Assembly: GCA_020829485.1 (NCBI GenBank) | Contig: JAIVFU010000014.1 | Coordinates: forward strand, 1 to 64,000 | Direction: 5' to 3' | DNA length: 64,000 bases | DNA from: Nostoc sp. CHAB 5834 | GTDB taxonomy: Bacteria; Cyanobacteriota; Cyanobacteriia; Cyanobacteriales; Nostocaceae | In this document: positions 40,149 through 49,904 of the stretch, piece by piece | How positions within the stretch are numbered: the stretch's first letter is position 1 | Layout of the letters: each line of letters begins with the position of its first letter | The notes under the pieces: model-generated | What the model was told of the DNA's origin: nothing | The model's input: the letters and a program-made list of their open reading frames with translations, nothing else | Databases searched by the model: none | Made by a program: the position numbers and the translations under genes

Positions 40149-40558
40149 AGTACAAATCTTTACCTTTTCCTCATCTTATCAATGTGAGTTCATCATTGCT
40201 TATCGTCTTCCCCCAATCGGGTGAACCATCTGGGTAATCAATGATTACTCTGATCGGGTGAAGTAAAACTTGGTTGAAAACATTATTCTATGATTATCGA
40301 ACACAGACAAATTAAAGGTACTAAACCTACAGCACGAAAAACATTATAAGTATTATTACAGAGCTTATTTGAAAGTCTTAAAAATGATTTATGCGTACCG
40401 GAGGCTAGAAAGACATCTTAATGTATGTTTCTCTAGCCTTTTCCTTAAGTAAATAATTTATACTGCCAATATTTAAATTTTTACGAAATTGTGATGACGA
40501 TCGCTGGATCTATTGAGTATTGATAGATCAAACACCACTCCTATGCTATGGAGATTCT
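40149..40558. other. divergent intergenic region with an orphan terminator-like hairpin
   Basis: About 410 bases separate proA (-) and the M48 gene (+). At 40402-40442 AGGCTAGA and TCTAGCCT form an 8-bp stem with a 22-base loop, followed by TTTTCC. This reads as a plus-strand terminator with no annotated gene before it. A TGATCGGGTGAA/CAATCGGGTGAA direct repeat occurs at 40215 and 40256. No protein gene is evident. Confidence 0.45.
40402..40442 (+). terminator. candidate Rho-independent terminator of an unannotated short transcript
   Basis: The stem AGGCTAGA/TCTAGCCT is followed by TTTTCC. It lies 117 bases before the M48 start, so it could end a small RNA or act as an attenuator in the M48 leader. 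The T tract is short, so the call is weak. Confidence 0.35.
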
Positions 40559-42541
40559 ATGTCATTGCAATCTGGATTAGAAGCTTTAAAACAAAAACGT
40601 TATCAAGAAGCGATTGAATTACTCGAACAATTCTGCCGCGATTGCGTTGAAAGTGATTCCTCAGATTATCTTTCAGCACAGATGTGGCTGATGAAAGCCT
40701 ATCAAGCTACAGGCGAAATCGAAAAAGCCAAGATGCTGTGTCAAAAGTTAATCATGAGTCAAGACCCACAGACTCGCAGTTGGGCAGAACAAGCTAGTCA
40801 ATCCTTGGGCCAAACGCCATCTAACGCCAGCCAAAAAGCTGGTCGCGCCGTTGCTACTGGGATGAAGTTAACGATGGGGGGTGTGGGTGGTAGTTTGGCG
40901 TTAGCTTCTGGTGTAACCATGACCTTGATATTTGGCATGGTCTTGGCTTTAGGTTTGAGCTTAGTATTTATTTTGGGTAGCAACGATCCCCTCCAAGGAT
41001 TAGCGATCGCTATTGGTATTACCCTAGTTTTTAATATCGCCGCCTTTTTCCTGTCTCCATTTCTCATGGACTTAACTCAAAGCTGGCTTTACCAAACTCG
41101 CTGGGTAGAGTTAGCAGAAGTTGAAAGCCTCAGTCCAGAGACGGCTAAAGTTATTCGCCAAGTCTGTCAACAGAAAAAGCTGAAAGCGCCCCGTTTGGGA
41201 ATCATTAACGACCAAAACCCCACAGCTTTTACTTATGGTTCATTACCCAACAGCGCCCGTTTAGTAGTCAGTCAGGGACTTTTTACATACCTGGATGACG
41301 ATGAAATTGCTACCGTCTACGCCCATGAATTGGGGCACATCGTCCATTGGGACTTTGCAGTGATGACAGTAGCTTCTACCTTAGTGCAAATTTGCTACCT
41401 GATTTACAGCACAGCTAGAAGATTTGGGCGTGGTGGCGATAGCAAAATTAAAGATGCTATGCAAACTGCGGGTCTAGTTGCCTACGTGTTTTATGTCATT
41501 GGTACTTATTTACTGCTGTACCTCTCCCGCACACGAGAATACTTTGCTGACCACTTTGCAGCCGAAACTACAGGTAATCCCAATGGATTATCCCGCGCTT
41601 TAGTGAAGATTGCCTACGGAATATTAGAAGAAGGTTCACGGACACAAGAACCCAGCCGTTTAATTGAAGGGACTCGCGCCTTGGGTATTTATGACCATAA
41701 AGCCGCCGCTTCCACAGGAACCGCTTACCGCATTGCATCCGATACTCAAAAAGTTGGACGCGTCTTTTTGTGGGATATGTTTAACCCTTGGGGCTGGTGG
41801 ATGGAATTAAATTCCACTCACCCATTGACAGGTAAACGAGTTCGTGCATTAAGCACTTATGCCGAACAGTTGGGTTTAGCAACTGAGTTTGATATGGGGC
41901 GAGTTATTGGAGAAGGCAAAACTCTGAGTAAGAGTAGGCTTTACAGTAACTTCTTTTTAGATGTTGTGCTGTACGGTGCTGAAACTATAGGTTTCTTCGT
42001 TGGCTTGGTAATGGGTGTGATTCTGTGGTCAAGTTCTCCAAATACAGGTTTAGCATTTGGTGCGCCATTTATTGGTTTAGGGATGGGGATTTTAGTTAAA
42101 GCCTTGGTGATGTTCCCCGACTATAAACAAGCAGCAGAAACCGATATTCTCACCCTGATGTCAGACCCTTACGCCAGTCCGTTGCGTGGACAACCTGCAA
42201 AACTAAAAGGTCAACTAATTGGTCGTGGCGACGCTGGTTATAAATTTGGTTCCGATTTAAAAATTCAAGATCGTAGCGGAATGCTTTATCTGCATTACGC
42301 CTCACGCTTTGGCCCCATCGGCAATTTTTTGTTTGGCATGAAGCGAGTCAAAAGCTTGATTGGTGAACAAGTGGGGGCGGTGGGTTGGTTCCGTCGGGGT
42401 GTTGCACCTTGGATGGATTTGATTCAACTTCAAAGTGAAAATGGCACAATTGTTAACAGTTACCATCGCTTTTGGTCATTCATCCTTGGTGGTGGATCGA
42501 TTATCCTGGGAATGGTCTTGATTATGTTCTTGAGCAGCTAG
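40559..42541 (+). CDS. membrane-bound M48-family zinc metalloprotease with N-terminal TPR-like region
   Basis: The protein has 660 residues from the ATG at 40559; GGAG lies six bases upstream, favouring it over the in-frame start at 40520. An N-terminal helical TPR-like segment (LEALKQKRYQEAIELLEQFC) precedes transmembrane helices (about 120-180). The zinc motif is AHELGHIVHWD, and the third ligand is the Glu in SRTREYFADHFAA. More helices follow, with an extra C-terminal domain not found in HtpX. It should act in membrane-protein quality control. It resembles HtpX/Ste24 enzymes but is longer. Confidence 0.92.
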   Translation: MSLQSGLEALKQKRYQEAIELLEQFCRDCVESDSSDYLSAQMWLMKAYQATGEIEKAKMLCQKLIMSQDPQTRSWAEQASQSLGQTPSNASQKAGRAVATGMKLTMGGVGGSLALASGVTMTLIFGMVLALGLSLVFILGSNDPLQGLAIAIGITLVFNIAAFFLSPFLMDLTQSWLYQTRWVELAEVESLSPETAKVIRQVCQQKKLKAPRLGIINDQNPTAFTYGSLPNSARLVVSQGLFTYLDDDEIATVYAHELGHIVHWDFAVMTVASTLVQICYLIYSTARRFGRGGDSKIKDAMQTAGLVAYVFYVIGTYLLLYLSRTREYFADHFAAETTGNPNGLSRALVKIAYGILEEGSRTQEPSRLIEGTRALGIYDHKAAASTGTAYRIASDTQKVGRVFLWDMFNPWGWWMELNSTHPLTGKRVRALSTYAEQLGLATEFDMGRVIGEGKTLSKSRLYSNFFLDVVLYGAETIGFFVGLVMGVILWSSSPNTGLAFGAPFIGLGMGILVKALVMFPDYKQAAETDILTLMSDPYASPLRGQPAKLKGQLIGRGDAGYKFGSDLKIQDRSGMLYLHYASRFGPIGNFLFGMKRVKSLIGEQVGAVGWFRRGVAPWMDLIQLQSENGTIVNSYHRFWSFILGGGSIILGMVLIMFLSS

Positions 42542-42693
42542 CTGAGTTTTTAAGCTGCTATCAAAGCATTTCTCAGTCCATCCCAGCTTTAATTTGTCGG
42601 GAGGTAGTTAGTAACTACTTCCTTGCGTTTAGTTACCAAGCCCCTTCGGGTTCAAAAATACAGCATTTACGATCGCACCTGCGGAATGTGGGA

Positions 42694-42748
42694 TTTTAGA
42701 CCTGTAGAGACGAGAAATTTCGCGTCTCTACTTAACTGAACGGTATTG
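42694..42748. repeat. partial element with CAATACCGTTCAGTTAAG end
   Basis: TAGACCTGTAGAGACGAGAA, CGCGTCTCTAC and the right terminus CTTAACTGAACGGTATTG are present, without the left terminus. Relative of 7570, 15243 and 52327. Confidence 0.7.
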
Positions 42749-42795
42749 CCCTTTATTGAAGTGTATGGGGCGATCGCTTCTAAAAAAGCGCAGTT

Positions 42796-42823
42796 AAAAA
42801 AAAACCTCTGGAAACTCCAGAGG
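42796..42823 (-). terminator. Rho-independent terminator of the M16 operon
   Basis: On the minus strand CCTCTGGA and TCCAGAGG form an 8-bp perfect stem with a 3-base loop, followed by nine T residues. It lies 120 bases after the stop of the M16 gene at 42946, the only nearby upstream minus-strand gene. Confidence 0.85.
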
Positions 42824-42945
42824 CTTCGGTTCCTGATTTAGTTTCTACTGGTTACTACAATTTGTCCTCAGTCATTTCCCGATAAGAAGGAAATTATTTG
42901 ATTTGAGTAGTTAGTCAATTACTTGTTAACGCGGATTACCAGGGA

Positions 42946-44463
42946 TTAATTTTTCATCTGTGGTTGCGAACCAGGAATAGTTACATCTATTGGTGTCACC
43001 TTTGCTGCTAGCTGCGTCAATGGCGGTTGAATAGCAGTTTGATTTCCCACCACTAAAGTCACTATTTTTTCTGGCTTGAGGTATTCTCGTGCTACTCGTT
43101 GCACATCAGCCGCTGTGGTGGCGGCAACGGCTTTTTGATAGCGAAAGAGAAAATCAGCAGGATAGCCGTAATATTCGTATCGCATCAACCGTGATAAGGT
43201 TTGACTAGGATCTTGAAAGTTGAATACAAAGGAGTTGAGTGTAGACTCTTTTGCAAAAGCGAGTTCTTTTGCTGTTACTCTTTGAGTTTGGATGCGCTTG
43301 ATTTCATCTTGTAAGGCTTTGACAAACTGGACGGTAGCATCCGATCGCGTTTGTCCACCAGCAATAAACATGCCAGGATAATCGTAGCGGGGACTCCACT
43401 GGCCATAAACAGAGTAAGCTAAACCTTGACGCGATCGCACTTCATTAAATAAGCGTCCACCAAATCCACTTAACACCCCATTCAATACATCGAGTGCCGG
43501 ATAATCAGGATTGTCAAACCGTCCGCCTAAATGGCCAATAAGCACACTACTTTGCGTTAATTGTGGCTGATTGATAAAAAAGACTCCACCTGTATTAGCT
43601 GGCGAAACGTTTAGTAATTTGGGTTTAGCAATACCTGGATTACGGTTCCAGTCGCCAAACTTAGCTTGAATGAGCGATCGCATTTTCTTAGAGTCAAAAT
43701 CCCCCACAATCCCTAAAATAATATTATTGGGGTGGAAATATTGCTGATAAAAGTTGAGCAAATCCTCACGCTCAACCTGATCTACCGTTGCATACTCTAT
43801 CGTGCGAGCATAAGGACTATCTTTCCCATAGATCAATTTCTTAAATTCTCGGCTAGCAATACTATCTGGATCGTCATTGCGACGGGCAATGCCACCTTTG
43901 GCTTGTGTCTTAGCCAAGTCTAGCTTTTCTTGAGCAAATATTGGCGATCGCAGTACCTCAGCAAACAGCCCAAATACCGTTTCTAAATCTTCACTGAGTG
44001 CGTCAAAGCTAGCACTACCAGAAGCTTCAGCAATACTAACTTCCACAGATGCCGCCCGTTGTTCCAACACCTCGTTGAGTTCATCAGCCGAATGCTTCTT
44101 AGTTCCTCCAGTTCGCATTACCGTGCCTGTAAAACCAGCTAAACCGACTTTTTCCAGTGGTTCCAAGCGATTTCCTGTCCGTACAAACGCCGTCCCATTC
44201 ACCAAGGGTAACTCGTGATCCTCCATTAAATAGACAACCAAGCCGTTTTGGAGAACAAATCGCTCATACTTGGGTAACTTAATCTCAGGTAGCGGTGGCA
44301 ACTGCAATTCAGTATAATGCTTTGCCTCAGTCGTCGCCGCCAGAGAAAAATTACAAGTTAAAAGTAAACACGCAAATACACCAACCAAAGCATAAATTAA
44401 CCCTTTCCCATTTTGAATTTTGAACGCTATCTGCTTTTTACCCTTCACCTTATACCTCTGCAT
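42946..44463 (-). CDS. M16-family peptidase homologue without the zinc motif (non-catalytic partner), exported
   Basis: The protein has 505 residues from the ATG at 44463, which has GGAAGAGAG just upstream; the open frame extends further to 44580 through a GCGCAAAGG repeat. A membrane/signal segment (LIYALVGVFACLLLTCNF) is followed by the M16 fold (FVLQNGLVVYLMEDHELP). The HxxEH site is replaced by VGLAGFTGTVM, so it cannot bind catalytic zinc. QYFHPNNIILGIVGDFD and RSRQGLAYSVYGQWSP are typical of the second, inactive subunit. It directly follows an active M16 gene, as in heterodimeric processing peptidases. Confidence 0.9.
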   Translation of the reverse strand: MQRYKVKGKKQIAFKIQNGKGLIYALVGVFACLLLTCNFSLAATTEAKHYTELQLPPLPEIKLPKYERFVLQNGLVVYLMEDHELPLVNGTAFVRTGNRLEPLEKVGLAGFTGTVMRTGGTKKHSADELNEVLEQRAASVEVSIAEASGSASFDALSEDLETVFGLFAEVLRSPIFAQEKLDLAKTQAKGGIARRNDDPDSIASREFKKLIYGKDSPYARTIEYATVDQVEREDLLNFYQQYFHPNNIILGIVGDFDSKKMRSLIQAKFGDWNRNPGIAKPKLLNVSPANTGGVFFINQPQLTQSSVLIGHLGGRFDNPDYPALDVLNGVLSGFGGRLFNEVRSRQGLAYSVYGQWSPRYDYPGMFIAGGQTRSDATVQFVKALQDEIKRIQTQRVTAKELAFAKESTLNSFVFNFQDPSQTLSRLMRYEYYGYPADFLFRYQKAVAATTAADVQRVAREYLKPEKIVTLVVGNQTAIQPPLTQLAAKVTPIDVTIPGSQPQMKN

Positions 44464-44506
44464 ATCTCTCTTCCTTTGCGCCCTTTGCGCCCTTTGCGGT
44501 TCGTTT
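44464..44506. repeat. CCCTTTGCG tandem repeat between the two M16 genes
   Basis: Three units of TTTGCGCCC/TTTGCGGTT lie between the stop of the active M16 gene and the start of its partner. The repeat also opens an in-frame extension of the downstream gene (residues QRAQRAQRKR). Confidence 0.75.
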
Positions 44507-46168
44507 TCATCCTTCTTTCGACAACAACTTCCCAGTCGTGCGATTCTCAGCCGTAAACGTCTCCTTTGCCACCCGCACAATATCAGCCGTTGTCACCGCC
44601 GAAATATCATCCAACTGCTTAAACAAATTCCGCCAAGAGCCAGTTTTCACCTCATATTCCAACAATTGTTGAGCCATCCCCATATTTGAATCGAGGGTGC
44701 GTAACAAACCCGCCCGTGCTTGGGTTTTCACCCGTTCTAAATCAGCCTCTGCCACAGGCTCAGTTTTTAATTTCTCAATTTCTTGGCGCAAAGCCACTGC
44801 CAACTCATCAACCGTATGAGCAGGAGCCGTGAGAGCATAAAATAACATCAGGTTTGGGTACTTATCTCCAGGAAAACCGCTAAAACCTTGGGCATTTAAC
44901 GCTAAACGTTGCTTTTCTACCAAAGATTTATACAACCGCGACGTGCGCCCATCACTTAATACACTGCCAATGATTTCATAGACTGCATTATCTGGATGGG
45001 TAATTGCCGGACGATGATAACCTTCTAAATACCAGGGTTGAGAAGGTAGCTGTAAAATAACTTCTCGTGTTTTTTGTTGTGGCGGTTCCACCGGAATTTT
45101 TTCAACGGCTTTGGTTCTTGCCAGATAACGGCCAAAATAAGTTTGCGCCAGTTTTTTCACCTCAGCCGGGTTAACATCTCCGACAATGGCAATGGTTAAA
45201 TTACTTGGTACGTAGTAAGTATCAAAAAACTTTTGGACATCTTCAGGTGTCAGATTGCGGATATCTTCGTCATAACCAATCACCGGACGTCTGTAGGGAT
45301 GGGCTTTGTAAGCAGTATCGATAAATTTCTCCACCATCAGTCCAATGGGTGAATTTTCCACCCGCATCCGTCGCTCCTCTAAAATTACATCTCTTTCTTT
45401 ATAAAACTCACGACGAATTACAGGATCGAGAAATCGTTCTGACTCCAGCGACATCCAAAGTTCCAGCTTATTGGCAGGAAAGCTGTAGAAATAACGGGTA
45501 GCTTCGGTTGAAGTACTGGCATTTAAACCAACACCTCCCGCTTGTTCGACAATTTGCCCCAATTCGTTTTGCGTGACAAGCTTGGCTGCTTGCGCTTCCA
45601 CTCGCTTAAACTCAGCTTCTAACCGAGCAACCTCATCTTTTTTGCCATCGACTTTTGCTGTTTTAATTTGGGCATCTAACCTTTCTAAGGTTTCTAATAG
45701 AGGTTTTTCTGCCTTGTAGTCTTCTGTACCAATGCGCGTTGTCCCTTTAAACGCCAAATGTTCGAGAAAGTGAGCTACACCAGTTTTGCCATCTGGCTCA
45801 TCCACACCACCGACATTGGCATAAGTAAGAAAAGAAACGACGGGCGCTTGATGTCGTTCCAAGACAATGAATTTTAGACCATTGTCGAGGCGAAACTCCG
45901 TTAACTGCTTGATAACTCGATTCAGATAAGGTTGAATCGAACTTTCAACTGGTGGAGTTTGAGTTTTTGTAGGTTGCAGCACTCTTTGGGGAGGGGGTGC
46001 TGTCTGAGTTTGAGCCAGAGCAATTTCTGGCAGCAATCCCCACCAGAGGATGATTAAAGCCAACAAAGCGACAAACAACCGCCGCAATATGACAGATACT
46101 TTATCTGACCAATCCAAAATCCCCAATCTAAAATCTAAAATTGACCGATTGATCTGGTTCATAAGCAA
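44507..46168 (-). CDS. M16-family zinc protease, catalytic subunit, exported
   Basis: The 553-residue protein has an N-terminal membrane/signal segment (LRRLFVALLALIILWWGL, ending IALA-Q). The M16 domain has GVAHFLEHLAFKGTTR (HFLEH zinc site) and the downstream Glu in EFYKERDVILEERRMR. An extra coiled-coil insert (about residues 155-210) sits between the zinc site and the next strand. The gene lies 43 bases before the inactive M16 gene, so the two probably form a heterodimer acting on peptides outside the cytoplasm. The first residues (ILDFRLGILDW) derive from a TCTAAAATC repeat, so the exact start is uncertain. Confidence 0.92.
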   Translation of the reverse strand: MLMNQINRSILDFRLGILDWSDKVSVILRRLFVALLALIILWWGLLPEIALAQTQTAPPPQRVLQPTKTQTPPVESSIQPYLNRVIKQLTEFRLDNGLKFIVLERHQAPVVSFLTYANVGGVDEPDGKTGVAHFLEHLAFKGTTRIGTEDYKAEKPLLETLERLDAQIKTAKVDGKKDEVARLEAEFKRVEAQAAKLVTQNELGQIVEQAGGVGLNASTSTEATRYFYSFPANKLELWMSLESERFLDPVIRREFYKERDVILEERRMRVENSPIGLMVEKFIDTAYKAHPYRRPVIGYDEDIRNLTPEDVQKFFDTYYVPSNLTIAIVGDVNPAEVKKLAQTYFGRYLARTKAVEKIPVEPPQQKTREVILQLPSQPWYLEGYHRPAITHPDNAVYEIIGSVLSDGRTSRLYKSLVEKQRLALNAQGFSGFPGDKYPNLMLFYALTAPAHTVDELAVALRQEIEKLKTEPVAEADLERVKTQARAGLLRTLDSNMGMAQQLLEYEVKTGSWRNLFKQLDDISAVTTADIVRVAKETFTAENRTTGKLLSKEG

Positions 46169-46311
46169 AAATTAAGATAAAGTTACACTACCTAAAAAAC
46201 TAGGTACTTAGCAAAAAGACGTTAATCTTGTATTAAGCTTGTTAGGCTTTTTTACTTGACGTTAGACAATAATGCTACAAATCGTGTTCCGCAAATCTCA
46301 CAATAACTGTT

Positions 46312-46926
46312 ATGCGAGTTTTTAATTCTTCTCCACCCTCAGAGGCTCAGACGCGCACCCGGATTTTACAGGCAGCACAACGGTTGTTCGCCGCTCAGGG
46401 ATTTGACGGCACTACCACCCGTGATTTAGCACAGGCGGCAGGTGTAGCTGAAGGGACTCTATTTCGTCATTTTGCCAATAAAAAAGCAATTTTGGTGGAA
46501 GTAGCGACGAGTGGATGGGTGGAGATTCTCACAGATTTGCTGACAGAATTAAGTGAGATGGGCAGTTATAAAGCCGTAGCTCAGGTGATGCGTCGCCGGA
46601 TGTGGAACTTCCAAAAAAATGCCGATTTAATGCGCGTTTGTTTTATGGAGGTGCAGTTTCACCCCGATTTGCGCGATCGCATTCAGTTAGAAGTCATTTC
46701 CAAAATGTCCGATGTGGGCGAAGCATTTTTTCAAACAGCGATGGATAAAGGCATTTATCGCAAAATGGACGCAAAGCTGGTAGCCAAAGTTTTTTTAGGA
46801 ATGTTTGCGATCGCAGGTTTTTCCAACAATACCATCATGGAACCTGACGCTTCCCCCCAACAAATGCAAGAAATGGCAGAAGGACTTGCTGATATCTTCC
46901 TTAATGGTGTTTTATCCAAAGATTAG
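46312..46926 (+). CDS. TetR/AcrR-family transcriptional regulator
   Basis: The 204-residue protein has the helix-turn-helix at about residues 32-60: FDGTTTRDLAQAAGVAEGTL followed by FRHFANKKAIL. The C-terminal ligand-binding domain (MRRRMWNFQKNADLMRVCFM onwards) is typical of TetR dimers. It probably represses a nearby or distant transport or stress gene in response to a small molecule. The divergent M16 operon, 143 bases away, is a candidate target, although no operator was identified. A long heptamer array begins right after its stop. Confidence 0.93.
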   Translation: MRVFNSSPPSEAQTRTRILQAAQRLFAAQGFDGTTTRDLAQAAGVAEGTLFRHFANKKAILVEVATSGWVEILTDLLTELSEMGSYKAVAQVMRRRMWNFQKNADLMRVCFMEVQFHPDLRDRIQLEVISKMSDVGEAFFQTAMDKGIYRKMDAKLVAKVFLGMFAIAGFSNNTIMEPDASPQQMQEMAEGLADIFLNGVLSKD

Positions 46927-47036
46927 GGAGTGGGGAGTAGGGAATAGGGAGTAGGGAGTAAATGGGCGTTACGCATTAGTTATTCTTTCTCCCTCATCCC
47001 CCACTCCCCACTCCCCACTCCCTACTCCCCACTCAA
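46924..47036. repeat. GGGAGTA / CCCCACT heptamer arrays in inverted arrangement
   Basis: GGGAGTGGGGAGTAGGGAAT units on the left and CCCCACTCCCCACTCCCTAC units on the right face each other between the convergent TetR and DUF4332 genes. The right array encodes the last residues (VLSGE) of the DUF4332 protein. Confidence 0.8.
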
Positions 47037-47468
47037 AACTATTTTCGCTTGCTGACTCCACTGTTGTACTAATTCAATTGCTGGACATAAATCTCGTCGC
47101 TGCATTGTTGCTACTTGCAAGCGCATGATTTGTTGGTGCAATCTGTGAGTGGGAGTCTGAGCTAACTGTGCTACAGAACCAATACCCGCATGGAGCAATA
47201 AACCACAATATTGTATGCCTACACTGGGAATACGCGCCAAGTCAGCTAAAGCCATCCATTTATTTACATACTGAAGATGAACCTGTAGTTTATTTGCTAA
47301 TGCTAGTCTTTCCTCTAGAGTTTTGCCTTGTTTGATTAGCGCTACTGTGCTAGGAATTCCACAATTGTGGAGTTGAGATTGTTCCTCGTGGCTCAGTCCA
47401 GGTAATTGCTCGATTGGCCAGTCACGAGATTGGATACGACTCCGATTATTTGTATTTTTAGCAGACAT
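47022..47468 (-). CDS. DUF4332 (helix-hairpin-helix) domain protein
   Basis: The 148-residue protein has WPIEQLPGLSHEEQSQLHNC and LADLARIPSVGIQYCGLLLHAGI, two helix-hairpin-helix-like units typical of DUF4332 proteins in cyanobacteria. Such motifs usually contact DNA non-specifically, but no activity is known for this family. The N terminus (MSAKNTNNRSRIQSRD) is basic and probably disordered. The C-terminal residues are read from a repeat array, so the natural end may differ. Confidence 0.82.
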   Translation of the reverse strand: MSAKNTNNRSRIQSRDWPIEQLPGLSHEEQSQLHNCGIPSTVALIKQGKTLEERLALANKLQVHLQYVNKWMALADLARIPSVGIQYCGLLLHAGIGSVAQLAQTPTHRLHQQIMRLQVATMQRRDLCPAIELVQQWSQQAKIVLSGE

Positions 47469-47792
47469 TTTTGAAATTAAAATATAGGCTTGTTTACATA
47501 TTATGAGAGTCGCTTCTTTGCAAAAAATAGAGGTAATATAGCAATCCGATTTGATTTCTGAATCACTCGTAGAGGTAAGGGACTCTTTACTGGGAAGAAG
47601 GAATAAAGGTCTACTGAGTTTTATTCAAAAATCAAATATGAGTTTTATATCATGTCTGGGTAATCGCTTGTAAACAACTCAGGGCTGAAGGCACTGAAGC
47701 TTAAGCCTATGGCATAACATACCCTACAGCTTATATTCCGCAAATTGGCGATCGCTAATTGTGGATTAATTTCATGCAAGTAGGGACGTTAT
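47469..47792. other. intergenic region containing a TTTGATTT miniature element
   Basis: The region has no gene. The element at 47537-47652 is bounded by TATAGCAATCCGATTTGATT and AAATCAAATATGAGTTTTATA, copy 2 of the family at 27963. The rest is AT-rich, with a CTGAAGGCACTGAAGCTTAAG stretch. Confidence 0.65.
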
Positions 47793-49904
47793 TTAGTTTA
47801 CAGCAGCACCGACTAAACCATTGTGCCTCAGCAAAGCGATCGTACTTGGTTCACGACCCCGGAAAGTTTTAAACACCTCCATTGGATGCTGACTACCACC
47901 AAGTGCCAGCACTGTATCTCGATAACGCCGGCCTGTAGTTTTGATAGCCTTTTCATTTTCTAGCCCAGCTTCTTCAAAAGCGGCAAAAGCATCAGCACTT
48001 AGTACCTCTGCCCACTTGTAACTGTAATAGCCTGCTGCATAACCACCCTCAAAAATATGTCCAAAAGCACATAAAATTGCATCTTCTGGAAGTGGTGGTA
48101 AAACGGTAGTAGTCTTGGCTATGCGATGACGCACATCTGAAGGAGTTTCATTACTACTAGGTTGATAGCGGTAATGTAGTTCTAAATCAACACTGCTCAA
48201 ATGGATCTGCCGCAACGTGGCAGATCCGCTCATATAATTACGTGCCGCTAGCAGCTTTTGATAATAATGCTCCGGTAAGGCTTCACCAGTTTCGTAATGC
48301 TTCGCCATTCCAAAGAAAGTGCGTCGCTCATAACACCAGTTTTCCATAAACTGACTAGGTAGTTCCACTGCATCCCACTCTACGTTATTGATGCCTGCGG
48401 CTCCCGTATAGTCAACCTTGGTAAGCATGTGGTGCAATCCATGACCAAACTCGTGGAACAAAGTCTCTACTTCATAGAAAGTCATTAAACTAGGTTTACC
48501 ATCTACGGGAGGACTTTGATTACACACCAAATAAGCTACAGGTAAGCGGATGGTAGTAACACCATTTTCAGTGATTTTGGCCCGATTGATGCACACATCC
48601 ATCCAAGCACCACCGCGTTTCTCGGCTGGACGGCTGTAAGGGTCTAAGTAGAAGTAGGCTATGGGAGAACCAGTTTCGTCAGCAATTTGGAAATAACGGA
48701 CATCTTCATGCCATACTGGCGCTTGACCATCGGCAGAGGTGACAGTAACGCCAAACAGCCGCTTGACTAGTCCAAATAAGCCGTCTAACACTTGGGGAAG
48801 AGGGAAGTAGGGACGCAATTCTTCAGAGGTAAAGGCAAATTTTGCTTCTCGTTGGCGTTCTGCCCAAAAGCTGATATCCCAGTGTTTTAAATCCTCAGTT
48901 TCTGCTGCTAAGAGTGCTGCTGCAAAAGCTTTGAGTTCTGCCAAGTCTTTGACAGCAGCATCATAACTAGCGCGGCGTAGTTCTTCTAATAGGGCGTTGA
49001 CTGCCTCGACGTTGGGAGCCATTTTACTAGCTAGGCTCAATTGGGCAAAACTTTTAAAGCCTAGTATATCTGCGAGTTCTTGGCGCAACTTCAAAATGCG
49101 CTCAATTAAGGGGTTGTTATCCAAATCGCCACTAGAAGCGCGGGTGATATGAGCTTTGTAGAGCTTTTCACGCAAATCTCTACGGGTACTGTGCTGCATG
49201 AAAGGGCCATAGCTGGGTAAGTCCAAAGTAATCCGCCAGGGGCCATTTTCTGGTGTGGCATTGCTTTCGCCAGATGCACGAGCCGCTTGGGCTGCTAAAC
49301 TTACTAAGCTTGGTGGTAAACCGTCAATTTCTGCTTGTGTTGTTAGGGTTAAGCTGAAGGCTTTAGTGGCATCAAGTACATGGTTAGAGAATTTGGTAGA
49401 AAGTTCTGCTAACTCCATTTGTATGGCGTTGAAACGTTCTCTTGCCTCTCCTTCTAAGCCAACACCAGAAAGTTCTGCATCTCGAATGGCGGCTTCTACA
49501 ATGCGCTGTTGGGCTAATTCTAAAGTTGCCCAACTATCACTGGTACGGAGTGCCTTGAAAGCATTATAGATAGGTTTACTTTGACCAAGCTTGTTGATAA
49601 ATTGTACAACTAATGGCTGTACGATTTCATGAGCTTCGCGCAGTTCTGGGCTATTTTTAACACCCATTAAATGATTCACCACCCCCCAACTCCAGGTAAG
49701 CCGTTCTGTCAGCTTTTCTAAGGGTTCTACTAAACCACTCCAAGTAGGCTGTACATTAGCCTCCAAGGTGGCAAGCTGCTGCTCAAGTTCTGCCAGCAAC
49801 TCATTGAAGGCTGGTACTACTCGCTCTGGTTTAATCTCTGCAAAGGGAGGTAAACCAGCGCCTTGGAGTAGGGGATTGTCGGAAATAATGGTACTTGCAC
49901 TCAT
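47793..49904 (-). CDS. prlC: M3-family oligopeptidase A-like metallopeptidase
   Basis: The 703-residue cytoplasmic thimet-type enzyme degrades short peptides, including cleaved signal peptides. The zinc motif is LFHEFGHGLHHMLTK (near residue 485), and the third ligand lies in the downstream GINNVEWDAVELPSQFMENW. The N-terminal PLLQGAGLPPFAEIKPE and the C-terminal FGHIFEGGYAAGYYSYKWAE are standard for the OpdA/PrlC subgroup. The gene is monocistronic; the upstream gap to 50167 is about 260 bases and contains no element beyond a HIP1 octamer. Confidence 0.94.
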   Translation of the reverse strand: MSASTIISDNPLLQGAGLPPFAEIKPERVVPAFNELLAELEQQLATLEANVQPTWSGLVEPLEKLTERLTWSWGVVNHLMGVKNSPELREAHEIVQPLVVQFINKLGQSKPIYNAFKALRTSDSWATLELAQQRIVEAAIRDAELSGVGLEGEARERFNAIQMELAELSTKFSNHVLDATKAFSLTLTTQAEIDGLPPSLVSLAAQAARASGESNATPENGPWRITLDLPSYGPFMQHSTRRDLREKLYKAHITRASSGDLDNNPLIERILKLRQELADILGFKSFAQLSLASKMAPNVEAVNALLEELRRASYDAAVKDLAELKAFAAALLAAETEDLKHWDISFWAERQREAKFAFTSEELRPYFPLPQVLDGLFGLVKRLFGVTVTSADGQAPVWHEDVRYFQIADETGSPIAYFYLDPYSRPAEKRGGAWMDVCINRAKITENGVTTIRLPVAYLVCNQSPPVDGKPSLMTFYEVETLFHEFGHGLHHMLTKVDYTGAAGINNVEWDAVELPSQFMENWCYERRTFFGMAKHYETGEALPEHYYQKLLAARNYMSGSATLRQIHLSSVDLELHYRYQPSSNETPSDVRHRIAKTTTVLPPLPEDAILCAFGHIFEGGYAAGYYSYKWAEVLSADAFAAFEEAGLENEKAIKTTGRRYRDTVLALGGSQHPMEVFKTFRGREPSTIALLRHNGLVGAAVN

